DNA from: Tretioscincus oriximinensis
Lineage: Eukaryota > Chordata > Lepidosauria > Squamata > Gymnophthalmidae
NCBI GenBank assembly: GCA_022410635.1
Contig: JAJVDF010000374.1
Location: forward strand, 515,983-579,982
Reading direction: 5' to 3'
Length of the DNA: 64,000 bases
Shown here in pieces: positions 41,942 through 51,281 of the stretch (positions within the stretch are counted from its first letter, which is position 1; each line of letters starts with the position of its first letter). Under the pieces are notes generated by a model that ran no database searches, was not told the origin of the DNA, and saw only the letters and a list, made by a program, of their open reading frames with translations. The position numbers and the translations under genes are program-made.

Positions 41942-43916
41942 AAAATAAGAGCAAACCAAGGTCTTTCGGACTTCATGGAGATCCGGAATGGAGTGAAACA
42001 GGGCTGTCCTTTGTCCCCATTAATTTTTTTGATGGCGATTGAACCNTTGGCCAATGCTATCAGAAATAACAATAATATCAAGGGCTACAAAGTAGGTAAT
42101 GAAATCATCGAGAGGAACACGTATGCTGATGATGCTCTTATAATAAAAGAGGACCCAATAACCTCTTTTCCACATTTAATTGACGAAATTCTCTGAAGAG
42201 ATTTTGGGATTAAAAATAAATAGGGATAAATCGGACAATATATCTCATACAGCTAAAAGGAGGGTGTTGAATTTGCTAGGCCTATCGAATGGTGTTAAGA
42301 AGTTTACATATTTAGGCGTAAAATTAACTAAAAAACCCTTAAAAATGTCTGAGATCAATTATAAAGTAGTATGGATTAAAATCAAAGATATGCTTAAATC
42401 TTGGTCATGTTGTAGATGAGATATTTTGACCAAATGACGTGCCTTGAAAATGATGATCCTACCAAGGATGATNTTTTTATTTCAAATGGTTCCAACAGAA
42501 CTATCTGCTCAATCATTGAAAAAAAATGGGAGATATATATTAAGAAATGAGTGCTTAATGGGAATCCAAGAAGAATAGCAAATAACATATTTTTTGTGTC
42601 TCATAAGAAAGCAGGGTGGGGGTTCCCCTGTTTCTCCTACTACTACCACTCTATATGTGTATTCAAAATGATGGACTTGGAATATCATGATACACAGAAA
42701 TCTGTACGGATTGAGAGGATTTTGAATAATATCGAAAACCAACCAATTTTATCCCAAAATTTTAGTAGGCGACAAGTGGACTCATGGCTCTTACTTATTC
42801 AGGTGGTATGACNCATTTGGCTGTCTTGGCACAAAAAAATTAACACCCTCATTGCTACATATTGCTTCTACTAAGATCATTAATCCCTTGGGTAACAGTA
42901 ATTTAGCGGAGTATCTTAAAAGATTTGTTATAAAGAGACTAAGAGATCTCTTTGATGTTCATGGACATCCTCTCGATATACTCCGAATTAGAACCCTGAA
43001 TTCATCAGTAAACAACTGGTTGGGAGAATTAGCAGTGAATACTTTTATCAATAAATCACAGGTTAAATCAAGTATGTTAATAATGAAAGGGAAATTAGAA
43101 GCAATTATAGAGGACAGAATAAAGGGAGTTCCCCACCTTACAGGAGCATTATATTGTTTTTTATTGAAAATCAAGTTTAATAATTATTCCGTACTATTTA
43201 ATAAGTGGTATAATGACACCTCATTACATGAAGATACCTGGCACAAATGGGTCACTATAAACAGTATGGATAATGATTCTAAGATTAGGCAACTATATAT
43301 GAAATTGTTAGCTAGATGGTACAGAACACCGAACCAACTAGCCCATTATGTCTCCATGATGTTGGCATGGATGTAATGAGGTGGGGTCTTATATCCACAT
43401 GTGGCATTCCTGTCCTTTGATTATTGAGTTTTGGCGTAAAATTGCTGTGGAGGTGAATATCATACTACAAATAGACATTCCATTATCAGAACAACTCTTG
43501 ATTATGAATGATGCATCACTGTTGAACCTTCAGCTCCATAAAGAATATGTCCTTCATAAATGTATTTCGGCAGGTCAGACAACTATTGACCGGGGGGTGG
43601 AAGGACAAAGGGAAATGGTCAATACACCTGTGGTTAGACTATCTAATAGGATTTTTTATTTATGATGTTTATCGTTATAAAAGGTTATGTTGGCAAGGAA
43701 CAGACGCTAATAATCAATGGCACGATCCCTGGCAAGATGTTATAGTGATAGTTGTTAACAGCGATAGATATCCTTTATTATCAATTGCTTTGATTGATCC
43801 TTAGTTGTATTTTTTGTGATATACTTATTTGCAGTTATATGATTGTCCGTGCAGGTGTGGGTGGGATTTTTATGTATGTTGAGTTTTGTTTATATAATAA
43901 ATATATATTTTTTAAA
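41942..43916 (+). mobile_element. L1 LINE, 5'-truncated, about 2.0 kb
   Basis: Flanked by a perfect 10-bp duplication AGGTGATGTC (41932-41941 and 43917-43926). It covers ORF2 from the RT active-site region to the 3' end, and an AT-rich tail (ATAATAAATATATATTTTTT). It is more than 700 residues' worth of ORF2 with several breaks. Confidence 0.85.
41975..43804 (+). pseudogene. L1 ORF2 pseudogene (RT and C-terminal region)
   Basis: NGVKQGCPLSPLIFLMAIE and NTYADDALIIKE show RT motifs including YADD. The continuing pieces are EEILGLKINRDKSD and FTYLGVKLTKK (42180-42419), then 42551-42811, 42852-43376 (longest piece, 174 codons) and 43381-43665 with GSYIHMWHSCPLIIEFWRKI, the His/Cys-Trp region near the ORF2 end. 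Frameshifts lie near 42180, 42420-42550, 42810-42850 and 43376, and there are Ns at 42046 and 42814. Confidence 0.85.
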
Positions 43917-44044
43917 AGGTGATGTCCCAATGGGTTCTTTTAATTATGATTGTTTATTTAAATAGTGCTAACTGTGTACGCAGAGCTGTACAAAGCATAT
44001 AAAAATACAAAATACAAAATACAATAGGAAATACAATATTAGAT

Positions 44045-44862
44045 GCCTTTTTAAGAGGTGATCTGGCTGAAGGGTATAAAATCATGCATGGGATGGATAA
44101 GGTGAACAGAGAAAAACTATTTTCTCTATCACACAACACTAGAATCAGGAGGCCTTCCTTGAAACTGATGGGCAGAAGAGTGAGGACAGACAAGTGATTT
44201 TTTTTTCCTTTTCAACCAGAGGATCATCAGCTTTGGGAATTTGCTTCCAGAAGAGGTGGTGGTAACAGGCAGACTGGAAATTGCACCTGGGCAGCCTCTA
44301 GTAGAAGAAGGCAAAACCCGTACCTGGAGCAACAGGCAGGACTCTTGAAATACCATTTGCAGGGAGTCACGAACAGGTGCACATTTTGCTTTCCTCTGTT
44401 CGGACTGCCCAGGTGCATCTGGTGGGCCTCTGTGTGGGACAGAAGGCTGGAAGGACCAGAGGGCCCTCCTTAAAACTGTTGGGTAGAAAAGTGAGAACAG
44501 ACAAAGGGAAGTATTTTTTCACCCAGAGGGTCATCAGCCTGTGGAATTTACTTCCTGAAGAGGTAGTGGTAGCTAACAGCTTGGATAGTTTCAAGACAGG
44601 ACTAGACAGGTTTATGGACACTAAGGGTATAAATGGATACTAAGATAGTTGTCTGGATGTAGCCTCCGGGATGGAGCAACAGGCAGGACTTTTGAAATAC
44701 CATTTGCAGGGAGTCACGAACAGGAGCAGCATATTTTGCTTTCCTCTGTTCGGACTGCCCAGGTGCATCTGGTGGGCCTTTGTGTGACACAGAATGCTGG
44801 ACTCGATGGGCTGTGGCCTGATCCAGTATGGCTCTTCTTATGTTCTTATGTTCTTATGGAAT
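44045..44862 (+). mobile_element. Two CR1 copies (lineage 1) in tandem
   Basis: An older piece (44045-44330) is followed by a tail (44330-44450) and then a younger, nearly complete 3' end (44450-44862: GTGAGAACAGACAAAGGGAA, FTQRVISLWNLLPEEVVVA, ending in TTCTTATG units). The junction at about 44452 joins tail to coding sequence, showing two insertions or a head-to-tail array. Confidence 0.82.
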
Positions 44863-44909
44863 AGATGGGCTCTGTCCTGACCCAGTGTGGCTTTTCTTAT
44901 CTTCTTATG

Positions 44910-45095
44910 TTCTTAGTAGTCAGTTCCACAGGCTGATGACTCTCTGGTTGTCTCGCCTCACTTTTCTTCCCATTAGTTTCAAGGAATGTTCTTGGTCCTA
45001 GTGTCAGGTGGTAGAGAAAAAAATAACTTCTCTCTATTCACCTTATCCATCCCATGCATGATTTTTATCTTCCATCAGATCACTTCTTAAACACC
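44910..45095 (-). mobile_element. CR1 fragment (lineage 1), reversed
   Basis: TTCCACAGGCTGATGACTCT, CACTTTTCTTCCCATTAG and CATCCCATGCATGATTTTT in reverse orientation. Confidence 0.75.
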
Positions 45096-45644
45096 AGAAG
45101 TTTCCATGCAGTCAACCTTGCAACATGCCTTCAAGTCACAAGATGGCAGCATCCAGCCATAATTCACCATTTCAGCTCAAATCAGAGAGAGAGAAAATAG
45201 ATGATGCTGTGTGCTTAAGGAAAACTAAGTGTGAGTCAAGTGAGGAACATACCCAAAGGCAGAACTTTTTTTAAAGGTTACTTTATTTTAGGAAAGAGAG
45301 AATGCAGAGTTCTGACTAGGCCACTATGTCATAACTGAAGAACAGTTGAGAACATTACCTAGAGCTTCTTTTTGTGAAGAATGAAAATAAGGGAACGTTT
45401 CAAGTATTATAGCTGCATGCGAAGAGCAGGAATTGTTGACTCTGGGCTAACTGGCAATCCTTTAGCATCAGAAAGTAAACAGATTAAGATGCTTTCCTCC
45501 AACAGGTTTGTGCTCTCCTCCTGCCCAGCTGAACTGGATCAAGACGGCTACAGTGAGATGATTTCATCAACAATGGATAGCCACACAAATGCAGCATAAA
45601 TGCACAAATGAAATGGGGAGGCCTCCTGTCCTTGCTGCAGTTGA
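45096..45644. other. Unclassified sequence before the provirus
   Basis: No recognised repeat or gene. The last six bases (45645-45650, ATTGCC) form the left copy of the provirus target-site duplication. Confidence 0.5.
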
Positions 45645-45650
45645 ATTGCC

Positions 45651-46370
45651 TGCCGGGGTTCTCTATTAGGAATGTATTAATTGGCATATATATTTTGATA
45701 TAAAAGTATACAAGCATTGGTCTCTTACAGCACAGGCCTCATGTCTGTAAAAGTTTTTGGGGAATTTCCAGCACAGGGTATTGCGAGAGAGCTAATCTCC
45801 CTTCCTNNCCTGAAGAAACAGCCATCTTTGCCATGTTTACCTGCACCCATTATCTCTAGGTGCACTCATTAACTCAGGAGCTTAGGCTTAATGACATTAA
45901 TCAACTGCCTGGAAGCCCTGAGGAAGTTCTGGCTATCACCTCTCCAGGAGGTGAACGACCAGTCACAGGTCCTGAAAGCTGCAGGGATCAATCTCGTTCC
46001 ACCCAAACCATACCCATATTTGGAGTTTCCTGACACAGGCTGCACCCCTTGGGAGGAGGGAGAGACATCACACAGGTGTCACAATTTGGGGCCACCTCCG
46101 GTCCGCCCCAAACCACACCTTCGGAACACCCAGTCTCTGACGTCTATTTTCTTGTACACGCCTTCTGATCTTATGTCAANAAAAACCTGTGCACAGGGTG
46201 CTCAGGAGGTTCCATACCCATGTGGGCCTCCTAGATCTTGCCTCTTGATCTAAGCTTATAACCTCTGTGTGAGTTCTTGATGGGAGTCAGATTCTACACG
46301 TGTCCATATCTGATGATCAGCTGCTTCTGATGTGCTGGCATCCTTAATAATGTGGTAGCAAACCCCGTTA
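45651..46370 (+). repeat. 5' LTR, 720 bp
   Basis: Begins TGCCGGGGTTCTC and ends AACCCCGTTA. The same TG...TA ends are seen in three other LTRs of the family. U3 starts AT-rich (TTTTGATATAAAAGTATAC). The polyadenylation hexamer position has an N (near 46181). Relative to the 3' LTR it has a 6-base TCACAG insertion at about 45963. A CRE-like CTGACGTC lies at about 46138. Confidence 0.93.
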
Positions 46371-46373
46371 TTT

Positions 46374-46393
46374 TGGTGCACCCCGACGTGACT
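46374..46393 (+). promoter_or_regulatory. Primer-binding site, tRNA-Trp-like
   Basis: Three bases after the LTR, TGGTG then C then ACCCCGACGTGA. Without the inserted C this matches the complement of the tRNA-Trp 3' end, the primer also used by avian alpharetroviruses. The extra C lies five bases in and would weaken pairing. Confidence 0.75.
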
Positions 46394-46504
46394 CTGATCA
46401 AACACATGTTTGCTGCTGTGATGTTCCGAGGCAGAGGCGTTCCCTGTGGCCCGTGTATCCGAGATGTCCTTACGGGAGTCAGCGCGTGCCCTTCTAGACT
46501 GCTG

Positions 46505-46510
46505 GTAAGT
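46505..46510 (+). promoter_or_regulatory. Retroviral splice donor
   Basis: CTG followed by GTAAGTAT is a near-ideal 5' splice site, 27 bases upstream of the gag ATG. With the acceptor at 51103-51104 it would produce a spliced env mRNA. It was placed from sequence alone. Confidence 0.7.
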
Positions 46511-46531
46511 ATAGAAGTTTTGGCAGATACA

Positions 46532-47300
46532 ATGGGTGGGAAAAAGTCTAAACGTGGAGACAAGAGATAGTGGCCGAAGCAGTCGAGGTAGGAATGCGGT
46601 TTCTGGAGGAAACTGATTCAGGCAAGCTAGTAAGTAAGAAGAAACTTAGGAAGTTTTTTAAAAGGGTCCGCCACATCTCCATGGTTTCAGATGGCCCTAG
46701 AGAAAGGGAGTCTGGACCAAAATCCAGACTGGGAGAAAGTGGGTATGGATCTGCTAACCAGATCCGAAGCCAAAGAGGAGCTTATGATCATCTGGCAAAT
46801 TTTCCTCAGGGCTATCTTGAAGCGGGAGAAAGCCCTGAGGAATACCCTGGGATACGGAGACATCCCGGGGGGCAAAGCCCTGAAACATGGGTCGGACGCT
46901 AGTGAGGGCGATTCAGAGGCGGGTTCGGGGGCCCATGGGAGCGCCCCGACAGGAGGTATAGGGAAACCCTGCGAAGATTTAAAACCCATTGCTGCTTGTG
47001 TTGCTACTGCGCCGTCAGAACAGCTGCCTACTGTCCAAGGTTCTAAAGCAGCACAGCAAGTCGAAGCGGATGTTTCGGCTGTAAAAAGCAATGAGAAGGC
47101 TGCGCCCTTTAAAGGAGCAGTGGTGCAGGGTTTCTTTGACGCTGCGCAAAGAGGAGAGAATGTTTTAGAGGCAGGTTGGGCCCCTGGGGGACTCATGGCC
47201 TTCCCAGTTGTAAACGCCATTAATGCTCAGGGAGTAATTGTCCTTGAATTCACTCCTCTTCCCTTTAGTACGATCAGGGATCTTGGAAGGGCAGTCACAG
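46532..47300 (+). pseudogene. gag: gag pseudogene (matrix and start of capsid)
   Basis: Starts MGGKKSK, a myristoylation signal typical of retroviral matrix. The frame meets a stop at 46568-46570; the matrix reading then continues in another frame (basic segment KKKLRKFFKRVRH, about 46640-46670) and returns to the first frame by about 46690. The frame 46691-47326 carries DWEKVGMDLL, KEELMIIWQIF, a low-complexity linker, then AFPVV near 47200, where capsid would begin, and TPLPFSTIRDLGRAVTE. Capsid is cut off soon after, and most of it, plus the zinc-finger nucleocapsid, is absent. Gag would normally build the particle. Confidence 0.82.
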
Positions 47301-47309
47301 AGAGCAGGA

Positions 47310-47520
47310 TCAGATCTAACTATTGATTCTGACTTTTCTGGGGCAGTTAAACCTAATATCTCCAACTGCCTACCTATGCAGGTCTCTAAAGGCGAAGCGT
47401 GGGCTCATTTAGTGACTGTCCCCCTTGAATCTTCACCACCATTGGTCTGCGCAGAGGACCAAGGCTTTGATACGTCCAGTTTACATACTGCTGCGGCGGT
47501 GATACATCCGAGAGCAACGG
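47310..47520 (+). pseudogene. dUTPase remnant (C-terminal half)
   Basis: The frame has IDSDFSG (motif 3 region, usually IDxDYxG), SKGEAWAHLVTVP (motif 4 position, usually GxRIAQL) and EDQGFDTSS (motif 5 position, usually RGxxGFGS). Motifs 1 and 2 are missing, probably removed with capsid and nucleocapsid by one deletion joining near 47290-47325. In betaretroviruses a dUTPase lies between nucleocapsid and protease, as here; it hydrolyses dUTP to limit uracil in DNA. Active-site positions are degraded, so this is identified by order and motif spacing. Confidence 0.6.
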
Positions 47521-47828
47521 AACATCCCACAGCAAAGTATATTATTAATGGGGTAGAATTCTTGGGGATAATCGACTCTGGGGCTGACATTTCGGTGCTT
47601 TCCCAGTCTCAGTGGCCTGTCCACTGACCTGTGGAAGGTTCCTTCTCTATTCTTGGGGTTGGAGGGGAGCAGGAGGCCAGCCGGAGCAAGGAGTGGCTGC
47701 CTGTCTCTTTTCAAACCTCAAGGGAAGTAAAAGCTCATATTAGACCATATAATTTAAAAGTGCCTTTTAATCTTTTTGGGAGAGATCTTTTAGAGCAGCT
47801 ACGGGCTACTTTGCATACTCCTGATTAA
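47521..47828 (+). pseudogene. pro: Retroviral protease, one stop
   Basis: An aspartic protease: IDSGADISVLS has the catalytic DSGAD at 47574-47588, and LFGRDLL near 47780 is the usual C-terminal helix with GRD. A TGA at 47625-47627 interrupts the frame in between; the rest is in the same frame. It would cleave the polyproteins. The 190 bases after it (47829-48016) are not in frame with RT and have no recognised content. Confidence 0.82.
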
Positions 47829-48004
47829 TGCATTTTTAAATCTGTATGTCTACATGCTCTTTCTACATCTGTTGCTTTTTCTTTGTCCCTTTTCTTAAGA
47901 GTTAAGCTAATTTAGTTTAAGCAGGAAACTTTGCATTTAAAATTGTTCTTTGCTTCTGGCTGTGGCCATTTTGTGTTCTCCTTCTTGCCTTGCCTTAAGC
48001 ATCC

Positions 48005-49360
48005 ATCTTAGGCAAGATGGGGACCCCTTTCCGGGCTAACCCAATTCCTCTGTCCTGGAAAGANGACACGCCATTTTGGCTGGAGCAGTGGCCCCTTCCA
48101 CGTGTTAAATTGGAAGCATTAGAGGCTTTAGTGGAAGAACAGCTTAAAGCTGGCCACACTGAACCAACCTTATCTCCTTTTAACAGCCCTGTTTTCGTTA
48201 TAAGGAAACCAGGACCTGTAGTTAAATGGAGGCTCCTGACTGACCTCAGAAAAGCGAACCAGATGTTAGAGCCTATGGAAGCATTACAATGTGGCATGCC
48301 AAATCCAAATTTAATACCCCAGGATTATGAATTGGCTATTGTGGATCTTAAAGACTGCTTTTTCAGTATTCCTCTTGCAGAAAAGGACAGACCCCGGTTC
48401 GCCTTCTCTGTCCCCACTTTTAATAATGCAAGACCAGTCCTCAGGTACCACTGGAAAACTCTACCCCAAGGGATGAAAAATATGTCAGAATATGATGTAT
48501 TGTTCAACTGTAAATAAGATAACATCTAGCACTGATCATATGACTTTAATAGCCAACCAGAGTAAAGATGATGCAATATGCTGTGATACTATGTTGGAGA
48601 ATTCTGATTGGTTACCATGTATATAAAAAGCAAGTAGTGCTTTAGTTTGTTGTGGGTTGTTGAGTTTGGTTGTCTGGCGAAGCACTTTATTTCTTTTTGT
48701 GAAATTATGAATAAAAGCCTTCCTATTGGAAAGAAAACGTCTGTGTAGAGGACTTTCTAAATCTAAGTACAGCTTTATGACAAAATAGTCCCACCATTTG
48801 CCAAATGTATGTTGATTCCGCATTTGAACCATTTAAAAGACAGTTTCCCAATGTAGACGTCCTGCACTATATGGATGATCTTTTGATTTCGGGCCCAAAA
48901 TTACCTGAGGGGTGGCTTCCAATCTTGTCTGGCATTCTGGCACAAAGTGGGTTCCACATTGCGCCACAAAAGGTCCAGACGGAAGTACCTTTTAAATACC
49001 TGGGGCACAAATTAACTAAAGCATATTCTGTTCCAAAACGCCCTGAGTTTTGCATCCCAGATCCTCTAACTTATGTGGGGTTACAAAAGCTTTTGGGGGA
49101 TGTGAACTGGGTACGCCCATATGTAAAACTTCCCACTGAGTTCCTGGCTCCTTTATATTCTGCCTTAAGAGGCCACAAGGAGCCCGGGGAACACATTTTA
49201 TTATCCAAAGAACAAAAACAAGTCTTCTCTGATTTGGAACGGGTCCTCTCTATAGTATGGGTAGATAGAGTTAAGGAAAATCTTCCCCCTTCTTCTGCTA
49301 TCCTCCACTTTGAAGGCCACCAGCAACCTTTCAGAAGACATCAGATGATAAGATATTAAT
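48005..49360 (+). pseudogene. pol: pol reverse transcriptase, split by a solo LTR
   Basis: First part (48017-48482): NPIPLSWK, LEALEALVEEQLKAGHTEP, SPFNSPVFVIRK, WRLLTDLRKAN and VDLKDCFFSIPL (first catalytic Asp at 48344-48346), ending LPQGMKN. A 300-bp solo LTR follows. Second part (48788-49359): VLHYMDDLLISG with YMDD at 48868-48879 and KYLGHKLT, then the thumb and connection with PLYSALRG. A frame change occurs near 49340. RT copies viral RNA into DNA. YMDD (not YVDD) and the WRLLTDLR wording fit class II retroviruses. Confidence 0.92.
48483..48782 (+). mobile_element. Solo LTR, 300 bp, inserted in RT
   Basis: Starts TGTCAG and ends ATGACA (5-base inverted ends TGTCA/TGACA), flanked by a perfect 5-bp duplication AAATA (48478-48482 and 48783-48787). 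Removing it and one duplicate leaves the RT frame continuous at the conserved LPQG region. It has a CCAAT box in reverse (48607-48611), TATA box TATATAAAAAG at 48620-48630 and AATAAA at 48710-48715, so it is a compact LTR with a complete set of core signals. A 5-bp TSD suits Ty3/gypsy or some retroviruses. It is unrelated to the provirus LTRs. Confidence 0.9.
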
Positions 49361-50036
49361 TATTGAATATATTTATTTGAATAGTACCCTTCGCTCCAAC
49401 ATAACCACCCTAGCTCAACTGTTTGCTGCTCTAATCCAAAAGATCCGCTGGAGATGTAAGGCTCTCCTAGCTATGGATCCATTTGAACTGATTGTCACTA
49501 TGCCCATTAGTGAATGCGAAAATCTTATTGCTAATTCAGAATGCTTGCAATTTGCTTTGGAAGATTTTGTAGGCACCTTTGACTGCCATTTNCCCAAGGA
49601 TTTTAGAATCCAAGGGTCTAATCTTTTGCCTATTAAAGTTAAATCTATTTTGACTCCAGATCCAATCCGGAATGCTAAAACTGTTTTCACTGATGGAAAC
49701 AAGTACTATGGTGTGGTTACTTGGTTTGAATCACTGATGGAAACAAGTACTATGGTGTGGTTACTTGGTTTGAAGAGGGAGAGTGGAAAGCAAAATTTAC
49801 TCCTGTTCAAAAGTCAGCTCAGCGCAGTGAATTGGCTGCAGTTATTCTAGCTTTAAAATTACATGCGCTTGAGCCTATAATGCGCTTGTACGTGTATGGT
49901 CTTCTGAACCGCATAGAAGGGAGTTATTTATCCCCTAATTTGGACCCTGATTTGTGGAGTCTGTTTATCAGTCTCCAATTGGTAATGGAAAAAAGAAACC
50001 AACTGTTATATGCTGCTCATATTAGAAGCCACTAGA
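49361..50036 (+). pseudogene. pol: pol connection and RNase H, frameshifted
   Basis: The tether region TTLAQLFAALIQKIRWRCKA and FELIVTMPISE precede RNase H, which starts at VFTDGNKYYG (catalytic Asp at about 49690). A 44-bp tandem duplication (49687-49730 and 49731-49774) shifts the frame here. It resumes with QRSELAAVILALK (Glu of the active site) to YAAHIRSH and a stop at 50033-50035. It would degrade RNA in RNA-DNA hybrids. Confidence 0.88.
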
Positions 50037-50975
50037 ACTTCCCTGGATTTCTATCTGAGGGAAATTCTCAGGCTGATAGTAAATTGAAAACAATCTGTGT
50101 TTTAACTGCTGAAGCAGCAATCCAAAGTCATACTTTGCACCACCAAAATGCGAAAGCCTTGCACAAACGTTTTAATGTTCCTTTGTCAGAAGCCAAGGGG
50201 ATTGTATCCCAGTGTGCCNAGTGATCTGACTTTATAAGTTTCCCCACCATGGCTTAGAGTCTAATGAGATCTGGCAAATGGATGTGACTGTATTTCAACC
50301 ATTTTCTCCTTGGAACAAGCTTCATGTGTGTATAGACACATATAGCGGATTTATTTGGGTCACAGCTTCCAAGGGAGAATCTGCTAAGTAAGTAATCCAT
50401 CATTTAACTCGTTGTTTCTCTGTCATGGGTGTCCCACGGATTTTAAAAACTGATAACGCCCCTGCATATAGATCTCAAGAAATTGAAGACTTTCTGGCAT
50501 GTTGGAACGTGCAACATAAATTTGGCATACCCTATAACACGATGGGGCAGGCTCAGGTTGAAAGAAGCCATGGAACCTTGCAAAGGAGCCTTAATGTAAA
50601 ATTAAATCAGTGTGGACTACCTGTGATTAGAAGGCAACATTTTGTAGAGAGTTGGCTATCTGAAGTGCTTTATTCCCTTAACCACTTCAATGTTATTGTT
50701 ACTCAAGACAGGCTAACATGTACCCGGGTGGAGAGGCATTTTGGAAAATTGGCTGTGTTATCACNCCCCCTTGTGAAATACAGGAAGCTCCCCAGTTATG
50801 AGTGGAGTAGTCCTGTGCCCCTTCTGATGTGGGGAAGACCAAGGGCGGTCCATTGTGGGTGCCAGCCAAGTTTGTGAGGACCTATCTGGGATCGGAGCAA
50901 AAAACTGCGGGAGACGCAATAAGAGTTGTATTTTTAGGAGAAAACGTTTTTCATGTATTGTTTATTTTATTGTAA
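50037..50975 (+). pseudogene. pol: pol integrase, two stops and frameshifts
   Basis: An N-terminal zinc-binding region (HTLHHQNAKALH and a Cys, about 50130-50220) is followed by the catalytic core. The triad is Asp 50281-50283 (WQMDVT), Asp 50452-50454 (KTDNAPAY) and Glu 50560-50562 (QVERSHGTL), D-D-35-E spacing. Stops are at 50389-50391 and just before 50037; the reading shifts near 50860 before a C-terminal segment with VPAKFVRTYLG. It ends at 50973-50975. The core residues survive, but the frame is broken, so no integrase is made. Confidence 0.9.
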
Positions 50976-51102
50976 ACTTTATATGCTTTTATAGTATTTG
51001 TTGTAATTTTTAATGCCTTTTCTAAGTGTTTTTACTGTGTTTTATAAGTTAGGATTTTTCTGTTATTTTTCTGTATTATTTCTGCCCTTTTTTCCTTCTT
51101 CT

Positions 51103-51104
51103 AG
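51103..51104 (+). promoter_or_regulatory. Candidate env splice acceptor
   Basis: AG after a long pyrimidine tract (51087-51100) and 178 bases upstream of the env start. It is the best acceptor in the spacer. Confidence 0.6.
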
Positions 51105-51162
51105 GCTCACTACAGTGCTACATTGAGGGTTGCTAAACCCCGTTGATTCACTGTAACAAGCA

Positions 51163-51233
51163 GGAGCGTGGCGATAAGGCTAATCGGTTTTTAATAGACT
51201 GCCTGCAGTCTATTTTCCGCTTAGCCGCGCTCC
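51163..51233 (+). promoter_or_regulatory. Long nested stem-loop in env leader
   Basis: Outer stem GGAGCGTGGC (51163-51172) pairs with GCCGCGCTCC (51224-51233) with one G-U pair, extended by TAAG with CTTA. Inner stem AATAGACTGC (51193-51202) pairs perfectly with GCAGTCTATT (51205-51214) across a two-base loop. The role is unknown; an RNA export or translation-control structure is possible. Confidence 0.75.
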
Positions 51234-51252
51234 AGGGAGGCTCGTAAAACAG

Positions 51253-51281
51253 CTTGTTGAACTCTCAGAGAGTTCGACAAG
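51253..51281 (+). promoter_or_regulatory. 13-bp stem-loop abutting env ATG
   Basis: CTTGTTGAACTCT (51253-51265) pairs with AGAGTTCGACAAG (51269-51281) with 12 Watson-Crick pairs and one G-U, loop CAG. The last stem base is directly before the ATG at 51282. Confidence 0.78.

Larger units (their letters stand above)
50976..51281 (+). other. pol-env spacer and env leader
   Basis: Contains TTTTTTCCTTCTTCTAG, a polypyrimidine tract with acceptor AG at 51103-51104, followed by two stem-loops listed separately. An in-frame stop (51258-51260) lies upstream of the env ATG, confirming it as the first Met of that frame. Confidence 0.75.

Noticed and set aside
43547..43804. Separate small gene after L1 ORF2
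   Set aside because: Trp-rich wording and position fit the end of L1 ORF2 in a shifted frame.
45651..46370. LTR end placed at a canonical CA
   Set aside because: The CA option does not give matching duplications; the TA end gives perfect 6-bp TSDs at three loci.
46352..46570. 72-codon frame starting upstream of gag
   Set aside because: It crosses the primer site, leader and splice donor; only its last 12 codons are the gag start.
46687..47220. 177-codon minus-strand frame under gag
   Set aside because: Antisense shadow of gag with no known counterpart.
47829..48016. Coding bridge between protease and RT
   Set aside because: All frames have early stops and no motif; it may be inserted or decayed sequence.
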